DNA of 64,000 bases from Petaurus breviceps papuanus (lineage: Eukaryota; Chordata; Mammalia; Diprotodontia; Petauridae): NCBI GenBank assembly GCA_028583685.1, contig JAMXIF010000077.1:7156838-7220837 (forward strand), written 5' to 3'. The notes under the pieces were generated by a model. It did not search any database. It had not been told where the DNA came from and saw only the letters and a list, made by a program, of their open reading frames with translations. Shown here piece by piece: positions 54,768 through 64,000 of this stretch (the stretch's first letter is position 1; the number at the start of each line of letters is the position of its first letter). Made by a program: the position numbers and the translations under genes.

Positions 54768-54940
54768 AGAAAAGAAGGAAGAAAAGAAGAAAGGAAGGAA
54801 AGAAGGAAGGAAGGAAGGAAGGAAGGAAGGAAGGAAGGAAGGAAGGAANNNNNNNNNNGAAGGAAGGAAGGAAGGAAGGAAGGAAGGAAGGAAGGAAGGA
54901 AGGAAGGAAGGAAGGGAGGGAGGGAGGAAGGGAGGAAGGA
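54768..54940. repeat. (GGAA)n microsatellite
   Basis: A long GAAGGAAG array with an N gap inside. It yields KEGRKEGR and FLPSFLPS frames on opposite strands, none of them genes. Confidence 0.95.
54849..54858. other. Assembly gap (10 N) in microsatellite
   Basis: Ten Ns within the GGAA array; the true length is unknown. Confidence 0.98.
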
Positions 54941-55094
54941 AAGATCAAACACTGGGCTAGAGGTTTATTTTCCTGGTGATGTTTCAAATGCTGGGACAGG
55001 TAGTTAGATGGGGGAAGCTTCAAGTGTCCTAGCAATACTGGTAAGGACTCCAGTCCATGTACCTCCTCACTTGCTGTGTTAACTCATGGGTCAG

Positions 55095-55390
55095 GGAAAA
55101 ATTTATTGGCACTCAGGCCAAGTGCAGTCATGTGGGTTTTCACTTAGGTTGTTCCTAAGATAGGCCTTGAGGTGATCCTTTCTGTATATATTACCATAGG
55201 CTATGTCTTCAGGAAAATGACCCTCACTAGGATCTGGCTTCATAGCTGGGCCTTCTTCTTCTGCTGCTCTCAGCACCAAAGGTGGTGGTGGGATGCAGCT
55301 ACCTCGGACCTCTGAGGGTCCTGAAATTGCCACTGGGTCAAGCTCATATGGAAGCCAGGCTGCAGTGAGAAGGGTCAACAGGGCAGTCAA
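55095..55390 (-). other. Possible terminal-exon-like segment
   Basis: A 95-codon minus-strand frame ends ...NPHDCTWPECQ, with its TAA inside an AATAAA hexamer (about 55099-55106). A hydrophobic run (ALLTLLTAAWL) is at the start. It is G+C-richer than its neighbours and not a repeat I know. No splice-acceptor test can be made by eye. It may be a last exon, part of a retrocopy, or chance. Confidence 0.22.
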
Positions 55391-55840
55391 GGCAGACGTG
55401 GAGATTAGGCCAGAGAATCAGAGGTTCAAATGACTCTACAGGGACTGAACAGGGCACAGATGCTTCTGGGTCTGTACCCCAAGTCTAATCATGTCCATCC
55501 AAACTAACTGGACTAGTGACATCAGCTGCTCTAGGTATGAGGTCACACTTGACTGGATAAAATTCTGGGATGCCAAAGTCATGGTCTAGGTAAAAGGTGG
55601 GGTGTGTGGGTAGGGGCGTGCTTGTGCCTCCATAGCCTCTCTCCAGCTGCACCCTGAGATGACCAAAACTGGGATTTGAACCCAAGTCAGTGCTTCCAAA
55701 TCCAGCATGGAGTCCTCTACTTCTAATGTCCCTTAGGGAAAGGGAGAAATATGAGGAGCCGCTCTTGCCTATTCTCACCAGCTGCTGCCAATCTCCAGCC
55801 TTCTTCAGCATATGTCATACATTAAATTTCCTTTTACTTA
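55391..55840. other. Mostly unassigned, MIR trace
   Basis: 'gggatttgaacccaagtcagtgcttccaaatccag' at 55670-55705 is MIR-core sequence. The 108-codon minus-strand frame at 55485-55811 runs through it and is therefore unlikely to be a gene. Confidence 0.45.
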
Positions 55841-55911
55841 TAGATGATCAAGAAAACCAAGGGGAAAATACCACAGGAAAAATGTGCTAGACTTTATTAA
55901 ATGTCAAACTG

Positions 55912-55978
55912 ATTAAACACACATACACACACACCCACACACACTCACATACCCCCCCCTCCCACACACACACCCAGT
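55912..55978. repeat. (CA)n/C-rich microsatellite
   Basis: ACACAC interrupted by CCCCCC and CT units. Confidence 0.9.
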
Positions 55979-55979
55979 C

Positions 55980-56740
55980 CTCAGCACATTTGATGTCTCC
56001 TTGGGGTTGCTCTTTGCTCAGTTCAGTGGAATCAGTGGTGATGTAACCATTGGGCCAACTGGTAATGATTTCCTTTGTTTTCATAAAAGATGACTGACTC
56101 CATTAATAAACAACATTTGATTTGATGGAGATGAAGGGTTATGTGCAAGGCAGGCTCCTTAGTCCACCCTGAGACCAAGACTGAAGGCTGGTGAGAGGTA
56201 AAACAATTGGATTCTCCAGCAGAGTCTGCCAGAGGTGAAGTCAGGATGTTTGTCTTTGGCACTGCCAACTTCCCCCTGACTGACAGTATATTTCTTTGCC
56301 CCCTTCAATTGCCTTGTGCTGTTAAGCTCACTCCTCCATCTAATTCTCAGAACTTTCCTCCATACTAAGGTGTATATGATTAATAGATTCAATATTGATT
56401 TAATAATGATGGTGGGGGGAGTACTTGAATTTGAACAGAAATCAAATTCAGACACAGGTTATAAGGATGAGACTAATACTGAGGATTGATTTTAGGAATC
56501 ATTATGCAATAGAGGAAATCCTTAAATTCAGACAAATTATGGCCACTTCCTAGATTATAGCTTGGATCCATTTTCTTCTATTTTTCTGGACCTGTTTTGG
56601 AAAACCCTCTTTGGACTTGAAGCTGGATCGTTCTTCTTATTCCCCCCAAATTTTTATGGACCCCCTGAGTAGGAGCACCTTGGTTTGAAAACAAACCAAT
56701 AAAAACCAAGCAACAAGGATAAGAAATGTAGTGTTTCTAG
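55980..56740. other. No feature recognised
   Basis: Single-copy-looking. Minus-strand frames of 62-98 codons have no recognisable motif. Confidence 0.4.
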
Positions 56741-56744
56741 ATAC

Positions 56745-56935
56745 AAACAACCAATGAGTATTTATTAAATGCCTACTATGTGCTAGGATCATGTTAAGTG
56801 CAGCACAATTCCTTCCTTCTTTCAAAATTCAGCCCTATCTCTTACCTGAAGCCTTCCTCAATCCTTCTAATGACTAGCCCTCATTCTTCTTAAATAAGCT
56901 TGTATTATTTATTTTGTATTTATCTGGGATGGGCT
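56745..56935. mobile_element. Two L2 3' pieces, opposite orientation
   Basis: 56745-56810 is an inverted L2 tail ('gagtatttattaaatgcctactatgtgc'). 56812-56935 is plus-strand pre-tail ('cttacctgaagccttcctcaatcc', 'tattatttattttgtatttatc'). They meet near 56811. Confidence 0.6.
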
Positions 56936-56949
56936 ATACTGATATAAAG

Positions 56950-57060
56950 AGACAGATGCGTGGAGTAGATCAAGAGCCGACCTCAGAACCAGGAAGACCT
57001 GAATTCGAATTCTATTGATGATGTCATCCTGGGGCAAGTCACTTAACTTCTTTCAGAGCT
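56950..57060 (+). mobile_element. MIR/THER1-type SINE
   Basis: 'gacctcagaaccaggaagacctgaattcg', 'cctggggcaagtcacttaac'. Confidence 0.68.
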
Positions 57061-57065
57061 CTAGA

Positions 57066-57282
57066 TTGGTAGTCTTCCAACTATGGCCTGGGGGCCCTTG
57101 GGGATCCCTAAAACCTTCTCTGGGGATCTGCAAGGATGAAACCCATTTTTACAATAATATCAATATGTTTAAATTTCTAACATGGTAAATATTGATAGAC
57201 AAAAGTTCTTTGGGGAAGATCTTTAATATGTTTTTAGAGTGTAAATGGGTCCTGAGACCAAAATCATTTAAGAACCACTATT
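57066..57282. mobile_element. hAT-Charlie-type MITE
   Basis: Ends TTGGTAGTCTTCCAAC and TTAAGAACCACTATTC are inverted relatives. The body has 'gggcccttggggatccctaaaacc' and 'gggtcctgagaccaaaatc', common in old Charlie MITEs. Flanking GCTCTAGA / ATTCTAGA fits a decayed 8-bp TSD. Confidence 0.65.
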
Positions 57283-57424
57283 CTAGAATGTCATACAACT
57301 ACAAGTCTCAGAGTTAGTGCTCATCTATGTTTTCATAAAGGAGATTTCCTCATCTGGAAGTTACCTGTATCAATGAAATGACAGGTCCTTTGCCTGAAGC
57401 TCTTTGTAGACATTGTCTCTCTTG

Positions 57425-57830
57425 TTAAAATAGAAGCTCCCTGAGGGTGTGAGACCATTCCATTGTTTTCTCTGTATCTCTGGTGCTTAGCACAGTGCCT
57501 GGTACATGTTGTTGCCATTGTTCTCTTGTTTTCAGTCATGTCTGACTCTTTCTGACCCAATTTGGGGTTTTCTGGACAAAGGCACTTGAATGGTTTGCCA
57601 ATTCTTTCTCCAGCTCATTTTACAGATGAGGAAACTGAGGCAAACAGGGTCGGGTGACTTGCCCAGAGCCACACAATTAATAAATGTCTGAAGTCGGATT
57701 TGAACTCAGGAAGAGAAGTAGTCCTGACTACAGCACCAGCACTTTATGAACTATGGAGCCACCTACCTGCCATTTCCTGGAACATAGTAGGCATTCAAGA
57801 AGTTGATTGAAGATTGATTAAATGAATCTC
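57425..57830 (+). mobile_element. L2 3' tail split by a SINE
   Basis: 'gaagctccctgagggtgtgag', 'gtgcttagcacagtgcctgg' and then, after the SINE, 'aacatagtaggcattcaag' are one L2 tail. Confidence 0.78.
57512..57773 (+). mobile_element. MIR_Mars-like SINE
   Basis: 'ttttcagtcatgtctgactc', 'gacccaatttggggttttctgg', 'cagctcattttacagatgaggaaactgagg', end 'gccacctacctgcc'. CCTGGTACAT / CCTGGAACAT at its borders looks like the TSD. Confidence 0.85.
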
Positions 57831-58019
57831 CCTCCCCAGGTGCTTTATCATAGCTCACCAGAAGAGAATTGCACGTTAAAGGCAAATCAATTTTTCTTAA
57901 ACCAATGAACCATTCCAGTTGGTAAAAAACAAAACAAACAAACAAACAAAAAAAAAAAACGGTCACCGGGGTAGCTGTTCTGTCAACTGCAGCCGACTGC
58001 CCCATTGCATTTGGGATAC

Positions 58020-58325
58020 TACGACTTGCATTTGAGTCCTGGATTTATCATGTACTATCCATGGAATCATGGGCAAATCACTTCATTTCTAGGGATGGTA
58101 ATATCTCAGAGGGCTGTTGTGATGTTCCAGTGAGATCCCACACATAAAGAGTTTGGTAATTATAAGCAGCAGAATGGCATAGTAGATGAAAAGCTAGTCT
58201 CAGAGGCAAGAAGACTTGAATTTAGGTCCTGTCTCTGATATATATTGGTTCTGTAACCCTGGGCAAGTCACTTACCTTCTTAGTGCTAAAGGGAGTGTCT
58301 AAATCTCAGAGAAATCACCTGCCTG
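58020..58325 (+). mobile_element. Two MIR/THER1-type SINEs
   Basis: First (to about 58160): 'tttgagtcctggatttatc', 'gggcaaatcacttcatttc', 'gggctgttgtgatgttccagtgag'. Second: 'agcagaatggcatagtagatg', 'caagaagacttgaatttagg', 'ccctgggcaagtcacttacc'. Confidence 0.75.
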
Positions 58326-58364
58326 CCTTAGGAAAAGGAGCTTCTTCATCTGATATTTTCTTGT

Positions 58365-59080
58365 AGCCGTAAGGTCTCTTCTCCCATATCTCCAATTACC
58401 TTTCAGACATCTCACATTGGATGTCCAAAGACATCTTAATCTCAGCATATTCAAAATGGAACTCAGTATTTATTTTCTCCTAAACTATTTCCTCTTTTAA
58501 TTTTCCTGTTATTGTCCAGGGAAACGCCATCCTTCCCATTCCTCATACTCACAACCTAGGAATCATCTTCACCTCCTTCTCTCTCTGACCTCCCCATAAT
58601 ATTCAATTTGTTAAATAAAGCCTGTCATTTCATCTCTGCAACATCTCATAAATATGCTCCCTTCTCCAAATATGGTGCTGGGTCTCATTACCTCACACCT
58701 ACTAGTAGTTCGGCCTGCCTCAAGTCTCTCTCCACTCCACTCCAGTCTCCATTCAGATGCCAAAGTGATTTTCCTGAAGTCTAGGTCTGATCATATCACT
58801 TCCCTATTCAATAAACTTGTGATTCCTGATCACCACTAACTGGCATTAAAGATAAAACCCTCTGTTTGGCATTCAAAGCCTTTCATAACCTAACCCCTTC
58901 CTGCCTTTCTAGTTTTTCTTGCAAAACTTAATACCCAACAGATGCTTTTCAATCTAGTGACACTGGTCTCCTTACTGTTCCATTAACAAAATATCTTATC
59001 TCTTGGTTCTGGTCAACTTGTCTAACTGCCCCACACTACTAAAATGCTCTCCTTTCTCATTTCTAGCTACTGGAACTGGA
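58365..59080 (+). mobile_element. L2 LINE ORF2 3' part
   Basis: A long, well-ordered L2 fragment: 'tctcacattggatgtccaaagacatcttaatctcagcat', 'cctaggaatcatcttcacc', 'gcctcaagtctctctccac', 'gccaaagtgattttcctgaag', 'tctgtttggcattcaaagcc', 'cagtgacactggtctcc'-like, 'aaaatgctctcctttctca'. It has no full open frame. This is the best-preserved L2 coding piece in the window. Confidence 0.82.
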
Positions 59081-59084
59081 GTCA

Positions 59085-59690
59085 AGAAGGTATGTGTTCA
59101 AATCTGGCTGTAGACACTTGCTAACTGTGTACAGGTCACCATCTTCCAAGGCAGAGGCAAGAAAACTTGAATTTAGGTCCTGTCTCTGATACAGCTTGGC
59201 AGTACTATTGGAGCTTGCATTATCTTGGCATGTTTACCAAGATATTGGGGTTATCCCCACACCGTGGGAAAACTTTGGGACAGTACTCTAGCTGAAGGAA
59301 TAGGTGAAAGGTACTGTTTTCACACTGACCTAGTCATCTGGGCATACTCAGCCTCCATTCCTCTGTGACTATTGCCGTTCTGTCATCTGCCCCAGACTCG
59401 AGAAAATCAGAGGCATCGCTGGATGCCATCTCTTTTGTATTTGGTTTTCTTTTCAGTTACCAAGACTTTCCTCTATCCCTTCCCAGATATGTAATATATT
59501 GACTGAAGTATGGATGTCTCACTGCACACTAGTAAAAGGAATGAGGTCTTCCCACGAGCATAACTCCTTGTGGTCTCTGTCACATGCACATAACACAGAA
59601 ATCTATTTTACCCTCCAGTGACTTGCCAGTAGAGAGGATAGACTTGCTAATACCCTGCAAAGTCAACATAATTCTCTCTTACCTTCAGTG
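59085..59690. other. Mostly unassigned; SINE traces
   Basis: A MIR-like 'tggaactggagtcaagaagg...gttcaaatctggctgtagacac' lies at 59070-59130, and 'caagaaaacttgaatttaggtcctgtctctgatac' at 59155-59195 repeats 58205-58245 closely. Confidence 0.45.
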
Positions 59691-60370
59691 CTAAGGATCT
59701 GTACATTTGAATTCCAAGGCGCCACTGCCACATGTGGGTGGTGGAGCTGGTAACTCTGCTGTCTCCCTGCAGCACCTGGACAGAGTTACAGCTGGATTTA
59801 AAGCACCAATTCACAAATGCATGTTAGGCAATCTTCGAATTAGGCTTTCCACAGTGATGGTAGATGCAGCAGGCTTGTGGGGATGCTACACTGTCCCCTC
59901 ACCCCAGCCATCAAAGCAAAGGTATCATTTTGGGATTCATAAAAGACGAAGGCCATCATGTTTTAATACTGCTAATTTAACATGAAATACCGCTGACAAA
60001 TAACAGGAGCGGCATTTCTGGGACTTGGTAAATGTCTTTCCTGCCTGCTGTGGGTTCTGTTTCGTAGTCTTTCCAAGGGCGACACCATTGGTTACTGACA
60101 AGACTACTTGGTAATAACCTTTGGTGCTATGATAAATGTCTCCAAGTTTGGGACACAAAGCTGCCTAAAAGACTTTATGGCCACTCTGTCCATTATCCCC
60201 CATAAAGTCCGGGACTGTAAATCTATTTGTTCCTTGCATATTTGGTGCAGTTCTCCTTTAATGGCTAACCTACTTCTTCACATCTGGATTCAATTAATGA
60301 CCACTCGTTATGTGAATCTAATTATCTGTCTCTACATATGCTCAGCAGAGACATCATTATTAATAAGAAT
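59690..60370. other. Single-copy stretch, possible conserved non-coding element
   Basis: About 680 bases without recognised repeats. It has balanced composition, several CpGs (GGCGCC at 59721, GGCGAC at 60078) and AT-core sites ('ctgctaatttaacatgaaat', 'gattcaattaatgacc'). Frames of 73-92 codons overlap on both strands without motifs. It is a candidate for cross-species comparison only. Confidence 0.25.
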
Positions 60371-60724
60371 TTGAGTAAGGTTTTCCATTTCCAAATGACT
60401 TTTTTTTTTAATGAGGTATTCCTTGATAGCTTGGCTCCCAACTTAGTTCTAAACCCTCCATTTTACGTGAGAGATGAGAAAATGAAGGTATCAGGAAGCT
60501 GAACAACTTAGTTTTGACCCTCATTCTAATCTCTTATGAGAGAGTAAACAAGGCTGAATAGACTCAGGATATACTCAAACAGGATTGGTTTTAGGAGTAG
60601 GTGACATGATTTCCAGGGGCCTGAGGGGCCTTACTATACCTTACCTCTAATGCCTTTGCTACTAGCACATCAAGACATGAAATTCCGCCATTAAGTCTCC
60701 ATTTCTTGGATTTTGTGCTTTGAA

Positions 60725-61190
60725 AAGCAAGAGGCTGTAATGGAAAATGGGCTGTATTGAGCATTAAGACACTCGAGTTTTAGTCATGGCTCCACCAATA
60801 ATTCAATATGGGACCTTGGGCAAATCAATTAATTTTTCTGTTATCACTCATCTAAAATTTTGAGAGTTAGAGTTTATGATCTTTAAAGTGTTTTCTTTCT
60901 AGTTCTACCATTCTCCAGTCCACATCTCACTTTGAATAATATTATCTAGATGTCATAGTGGACAGAATACTCACCTTAGGGTAAGGATACAAATCATGTC
61001 TTAAGTCCTTGCTAGCTACATGACTCCTACATAGGTCACTTAACCTGATGGCTTCAATTTTCTCATATGGGGCTAATAACAGCAATGCTCTCACAGGGTT
61101 GCTATGAAAATCTGATGAAACGGCATATGGAAAACACTCTGTAAGCACTAAAGTTCTATATAAATGCTAGTTATTATTACTATATATCTA
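60725..61190 (+). mobile_element. Two MIR-type SINEs
   Basis: 60725-60925: 'tattgagcattaagacactcgag', 'gaccttgggcaaatcaatt'. 60945-61190: 'ctagatgtcatagtggacagaatactc', 'gcttcaattttctcatatgggg', 'acagggttgctatgaaaatc'. Confidence 0.7.
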
Positions 61191-61404
61191 TATAATTATT
61201 TGAGATTATTATTATTGTTATTACATGATTGTTTTGTGAGAGTGAGTTTTTTTAGAGGGAAGGATGAAGGGAATATTAAGACATGAGGTATATAAGGAAA
61301 CTTGGACAGATTGGATGAGGAGACATTTGTTAAGTACGAACTATGTGTAAGAACAGGAGCAGAAATAGGGGAATATTCAGAAATGGGATGAAACTGTATT
61401 ACAT

Positions 61405-61560
61405 GTAGAATCTCAAGCTGCAAAGGCCATTAGAGCTCATAGTACCTAATCTTGTCTTTTTACGCCTGAGGAAAGTTAGACCCAAACAGATGAAGTGACT
61501 TATCCCAAAGCCCAGAAATAGTAAAAAGCAGGGATAAGATCTGAATTATATCCTTTGACG
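61405..61560 (+). mobile_element. MIR-type SINE
   Basis: 'gtagaatctcaagctgcaaagg', 'cttttacgcctgaggaaag', 'gaagtgacttatcccaaagc'. Confidence 0.62.
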
Positions 61561-61639
61561 ATAAATAATGGTGTAGGCTTAGAATTGACTGAAGTTCAAA
61601 ATCGATAACTTCCACCTACTCCGTTGCTTGGTCTATTGC

Positions 61640-61775
61640 TCTCTTCATTAAATTGTGTGCTCCTTGAGGGCAGGGATTGTCTTTTGCCTCTTTTTTTATT
61701 CCCAGTACTTAACACAATTACCTGGCACATAGTAGATGCTTACTAAATGATTATTTATTTATTGTTTGATTGATT
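61640..61775 (+). mobile_element. L2 3' tail
   Basis: 'gtgctccttgagggcaggg', 'attgtcttttgcctctttt', 'cctggcacatagtagatgc', 'actaaatgattatttattt'. A well-preserved L2 tail. Confidence 0.85.
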
Positions 61776-61924
61776 CCTTATTTTTTTAAACTTTGAAACA
61801 AGAACCCGTGGAAGGGTAGAGCAGAAGGAAGTGAATGTGAAGTTTCTCTCATCTCAGTGGTTCATGGATTCTCCCTCCAGAAATAGATTTTATGATTAGG
61901 AGATATTATAGTTTGCCCATGATT

Positions 61925-62050
61925 CAATCAATTAGCACGTGTTTAACAAACACTTTGTGTAAATCATTGTACAAAGCATTATAGAGATATAAAGGAGCAT
62001 AAAACCTGAACTTTGCCCTCAGGGAGCTTACATTCCACAGTAATTAGGGA
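61925..62050 (-). mobile_element. L2 3' tail
   Basis: Inverted: 'tttaacaaacactttgtgtaaatc', 'tgaactttgccctcagggagcttac'. Confidence 0.6.
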
Positions 62051-62139
62051 GACAAGATCTATATCTATATCTATATATTTAAACACTACGCAATGGTACA
62101 AGACTTCCTATATATGTAAATGCCAAATGAAGGGAGGAG

Positions 62140-62395
62140 ATAAAGAAGGAGGGAAGGAAATACCATATGCCAGGTATTGTGATAAACACTTTACAAATAT
62201 TGCCTTATTCATTCCTCACAACAATTCTAGGAGGTAAGGGATATTGTTATCCTGATTTACAGTTGATGACCCTTAGGCATACAAGCTATGCAACTTGCAT
62301 GGGGTCATACTACTAGGAAGATTTTGGGATTGGATTTGAATTCAGGTCTTCCTAACTACAGGGTCAGTGTTCTATCCACCTTGCCCACCTAGCTC
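62140..62395 (+). mobile_element. MIR-type SINE
   Basis: 'attcctcacaacaattctaggaggtaaggg', 'tgcaacttgcatggggtcata', 'ggatttgaattcaggtcttcc', end 'cccacctagctccc'. Confidence 0.75.
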
Positions 62396-62404
62396 CCTCT
62401 ATAG

Positions 62405-63210
62405 TCCATCCAAGATGTACTACTGGGGATCAAGAGGATGGAGGGAGAGATGGAGAGGCTGGGGTGGTTATAGAGGAGATATAATTTCATATGGCCTTCT
62501 TAAAGGATGGACAGAATTTAGGTAAGTTGATAGGTGGAGGTTAGACATTTTACATGAGGAGAAATAGCCTAAACACAAGAAGCAGGTTAATGTAACAGAT
62601 TATTTTATTTTATTTTTCTAAAACTTAATTCTATAATAAGACAAGGCAAAGAAACATTATAAACTTAAATATTAAAACTTAAATACAAAATAAGAAAAGA
62701 AAAAAAATGTCATGTACACAGCAGAATGTAAGAGAGGATTCAAAATATATCATTTCAAGAAAGCCTATATAATAAATACTGCATGTTGTACTGAGAACTA
62801 TCCATCTTTTCTTTGTTTCTTTTTAAGTTTTCTTTTGTTCCCTGCTCTGTACTTTTTACTTTGTTCTTCTCACCATCCCTTTCTCTCCCCCCACCCCAGA
62901 AAGCTACAATTGTGTGGATATATTTAAATATATATACATATACATACATGCATAAACTTATACTTTCCCTAACAAATTCTACTAATGCAAGGGATTTTCA
63001 GGGAACAGTGAATATATTTCCCTGGAATAAAAGAGTATCCCAATAAACATTGAGTGGAAATGCAAGATTAGAAAGGTGGGTTTTGGCCTGATTGCAGAAA
63101 ATCTAGAGTGTCAGATTAAGGAAATCTTGTTTTTCCATGTTAAAAAAGGGAAGTTATTGAAGATTTTAGAGTAGGATATTACTATGGTGATAGGGGTAGT
63201 AATTGGATAA
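62405..63210 (-). mobile_element. L2 fragments around an AT-rich unassigned stretch
   Basis: 62430-62590 ('ggccttcttaaaggatggac') and 63015-63210 ('gaagttattgaagattttagagtagg') look like inverted L2 pre-tail and ORF sequence. 62600-63000 is AT-rich and of unknown origin, perhaps a separate insertion. Confidence 0.4.
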
Positions 63211-63214
63211 TGAT

Positions 63215-63869
63215 GATGATGACAATTGATGGACATTTTTGTATTATTATATGTGACCCTTGTTCCAGAGTCTATTGGTATGCGACTCTCACATTATTGG
63301 TGGAGATGAATGCCTTGCCCTGTGAGAGGGGCAGGGTAGAGTTGGTAAGAGATGTAAGAAAGCTCCAGCCTTTGCCAGCTCTAGCCCTTTTCCGATTCCT
63401 CAAGCAAGAGTGTCCTTCAAGCACTGCATTGAATTGGCCTCCAGCTTTGGAAGAAAAGATGGAAGTGCCCAAATCTACTCCAAATCACTGAAAGAAAAGA
63501 GTCTGGAAAGATCTGAGAGAACTGAAAGTCTTTCTAAGGTCCCTATTCCCTGCTTGCTACTCTAGACATGAGTTTCCCTTTTGGTGAGATGCACCCTCTT
63601 TCTTGGTTGATATGAGCTACCTTGCTCCCAGTGAGAGAGTTCCTTCATTCTTTGTTGTCTGGTGTATATTCTCCTATGTAAACATTCTCTGATTTCTGTT
63701 CTGATACTGATTTGGATAAATGGATTTCTTTGCTAATTGCTATGTGTGTTTGTTGTGGAACAAGTATTAGGTAGGGAAGGGGTCAAGTACTGGATGTAGA
63801 GCATAGAGTTGCCTGCTCTCCAAACGATGAAGTCAAAAGTTAAATGGAAGCCAATCATATCTTCTAGAT
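63215..63869. other. No gene recognised
   Basis: Single-copy-looking sequence. Overlapping frames at 63210-63491 (plus) and 63272-63472 (minus) have no family motif. Confidence 0.35.
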
Positions 63870-64000
63870 CAGGGGTGGGGAATCTGCAGCTTTGAGGCCA
63901 CATATGGCCCTCTAGGTCCTCAAGTGCGGCCCTTTGACTGAATCCAAACTTCACAGAGCAAATCCGGTTAATGAAAGGATTTGTTCTGGAAAACTTGGAC
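63870..64000 (+). mobile_element. hAT-type MITE, cut by the window end
   Basis: Starts CAGGGGTGGGGAATCTGCAG, a typical hAT terminal motif, followed by 'ggccacatatggccctctagg' and 'gcggccctttgactgaatcc'. TTCTAGAT directly before it could be the left 8-bp TSD. Its other end lies outside the window. Confidence 0.72.

Noticed and set aside
54703-55035. Frames with FLPSFLPS and KEGRKEGR repeats on both strands
   Set aside because: Translation of the GGAA array across an N gap; not coding.
55485-55811. 108-codon minus-strand frame
   Set aside because: It passes through a MIR core (55670-55705), so it is not a conserved coding exon.

Overview
The window looks like repeat-rich intergenic or intronic DNA from a marsupial, most likely an Australian-type one (Australidelphia). 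The main evidence is about nine copies of a tRNA-derived SINE that I recognise as WSINE1-like. It starts near GGTGGCTAGGTGGC, carries GAGTTCAAATCC, and ends GCAAGTCACTTAACCCCAAT plus a poly(A) tail. Further support comes from marsupial-type MIR SINEs with a CCCATTTGGGG block, marsupial-style L1 ends, and many old L2 fragments. I found no convincing functional host gene, rRNA, tRNA, snRNA or CRISPR array. Nearly all open frames of 60-150 codons lie in repeats, microsatellites or retroelement remnants. All family names are from recognition, not from a search.

Layout. 0.2-3.5 kb: an L2 3' end split by a whole ORF1-only L1-derived element (HAL1-like) with a perfect 14-bp target-site duplication (TSD). 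5-13.8 kb: SINEs, L2 pieces, a TATC microsatellite and single-copy sequence. 14.2-16.7 kb: an L2 split by a compact two-LTR fossil element with no recognisable genes. 18.3-19.5 kb: another L2 split by a solo LTR of the same family. 19.7-22.7 kb: an RTE-type fragment, an L1 3' end and a possible host retropseudogene. 23-30 kb: old SINEs, L2 and a degraded L1 end. 30.2-35 kb: two overlapping HAL1-like pieces, the left one carrying a solo LTR of a second family. 35-37.5 kb: a MER5A-like hAT MITE and an L2 end. 37.5-42.3 kb: a 4.3-kb L1 inserted in a MIR whose two halves flank it; it keeps ORF1, an endonuclease piece and the 3' end, but most of the reverse transcriptase is missing. 43.2-47.5 kb: a CR1/L3-type fragment split by another L1-derived element, in which ORF1 is joined directly to the later part of the reverse transcriptase. 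47.5-64 kb: L2, MIR, WSINE, microsatellites, two hAT MITEs (the last runs off the window end) and a few single-copy stretches that could hold conserved regulatory DNA.

The record is one of nested insertions. L2, CR1/L3 and MIR form the oldest layer; L1 and HAL1-like elements entered them; LTR elements and WSINE1 came last. The most interesting point is the variety of shortened L1 derivatives within 47 kb: ORF1-only with a doubled 3' tail, ORF1 fused to the RT C-terminal part, and ORF1-EN-tail.
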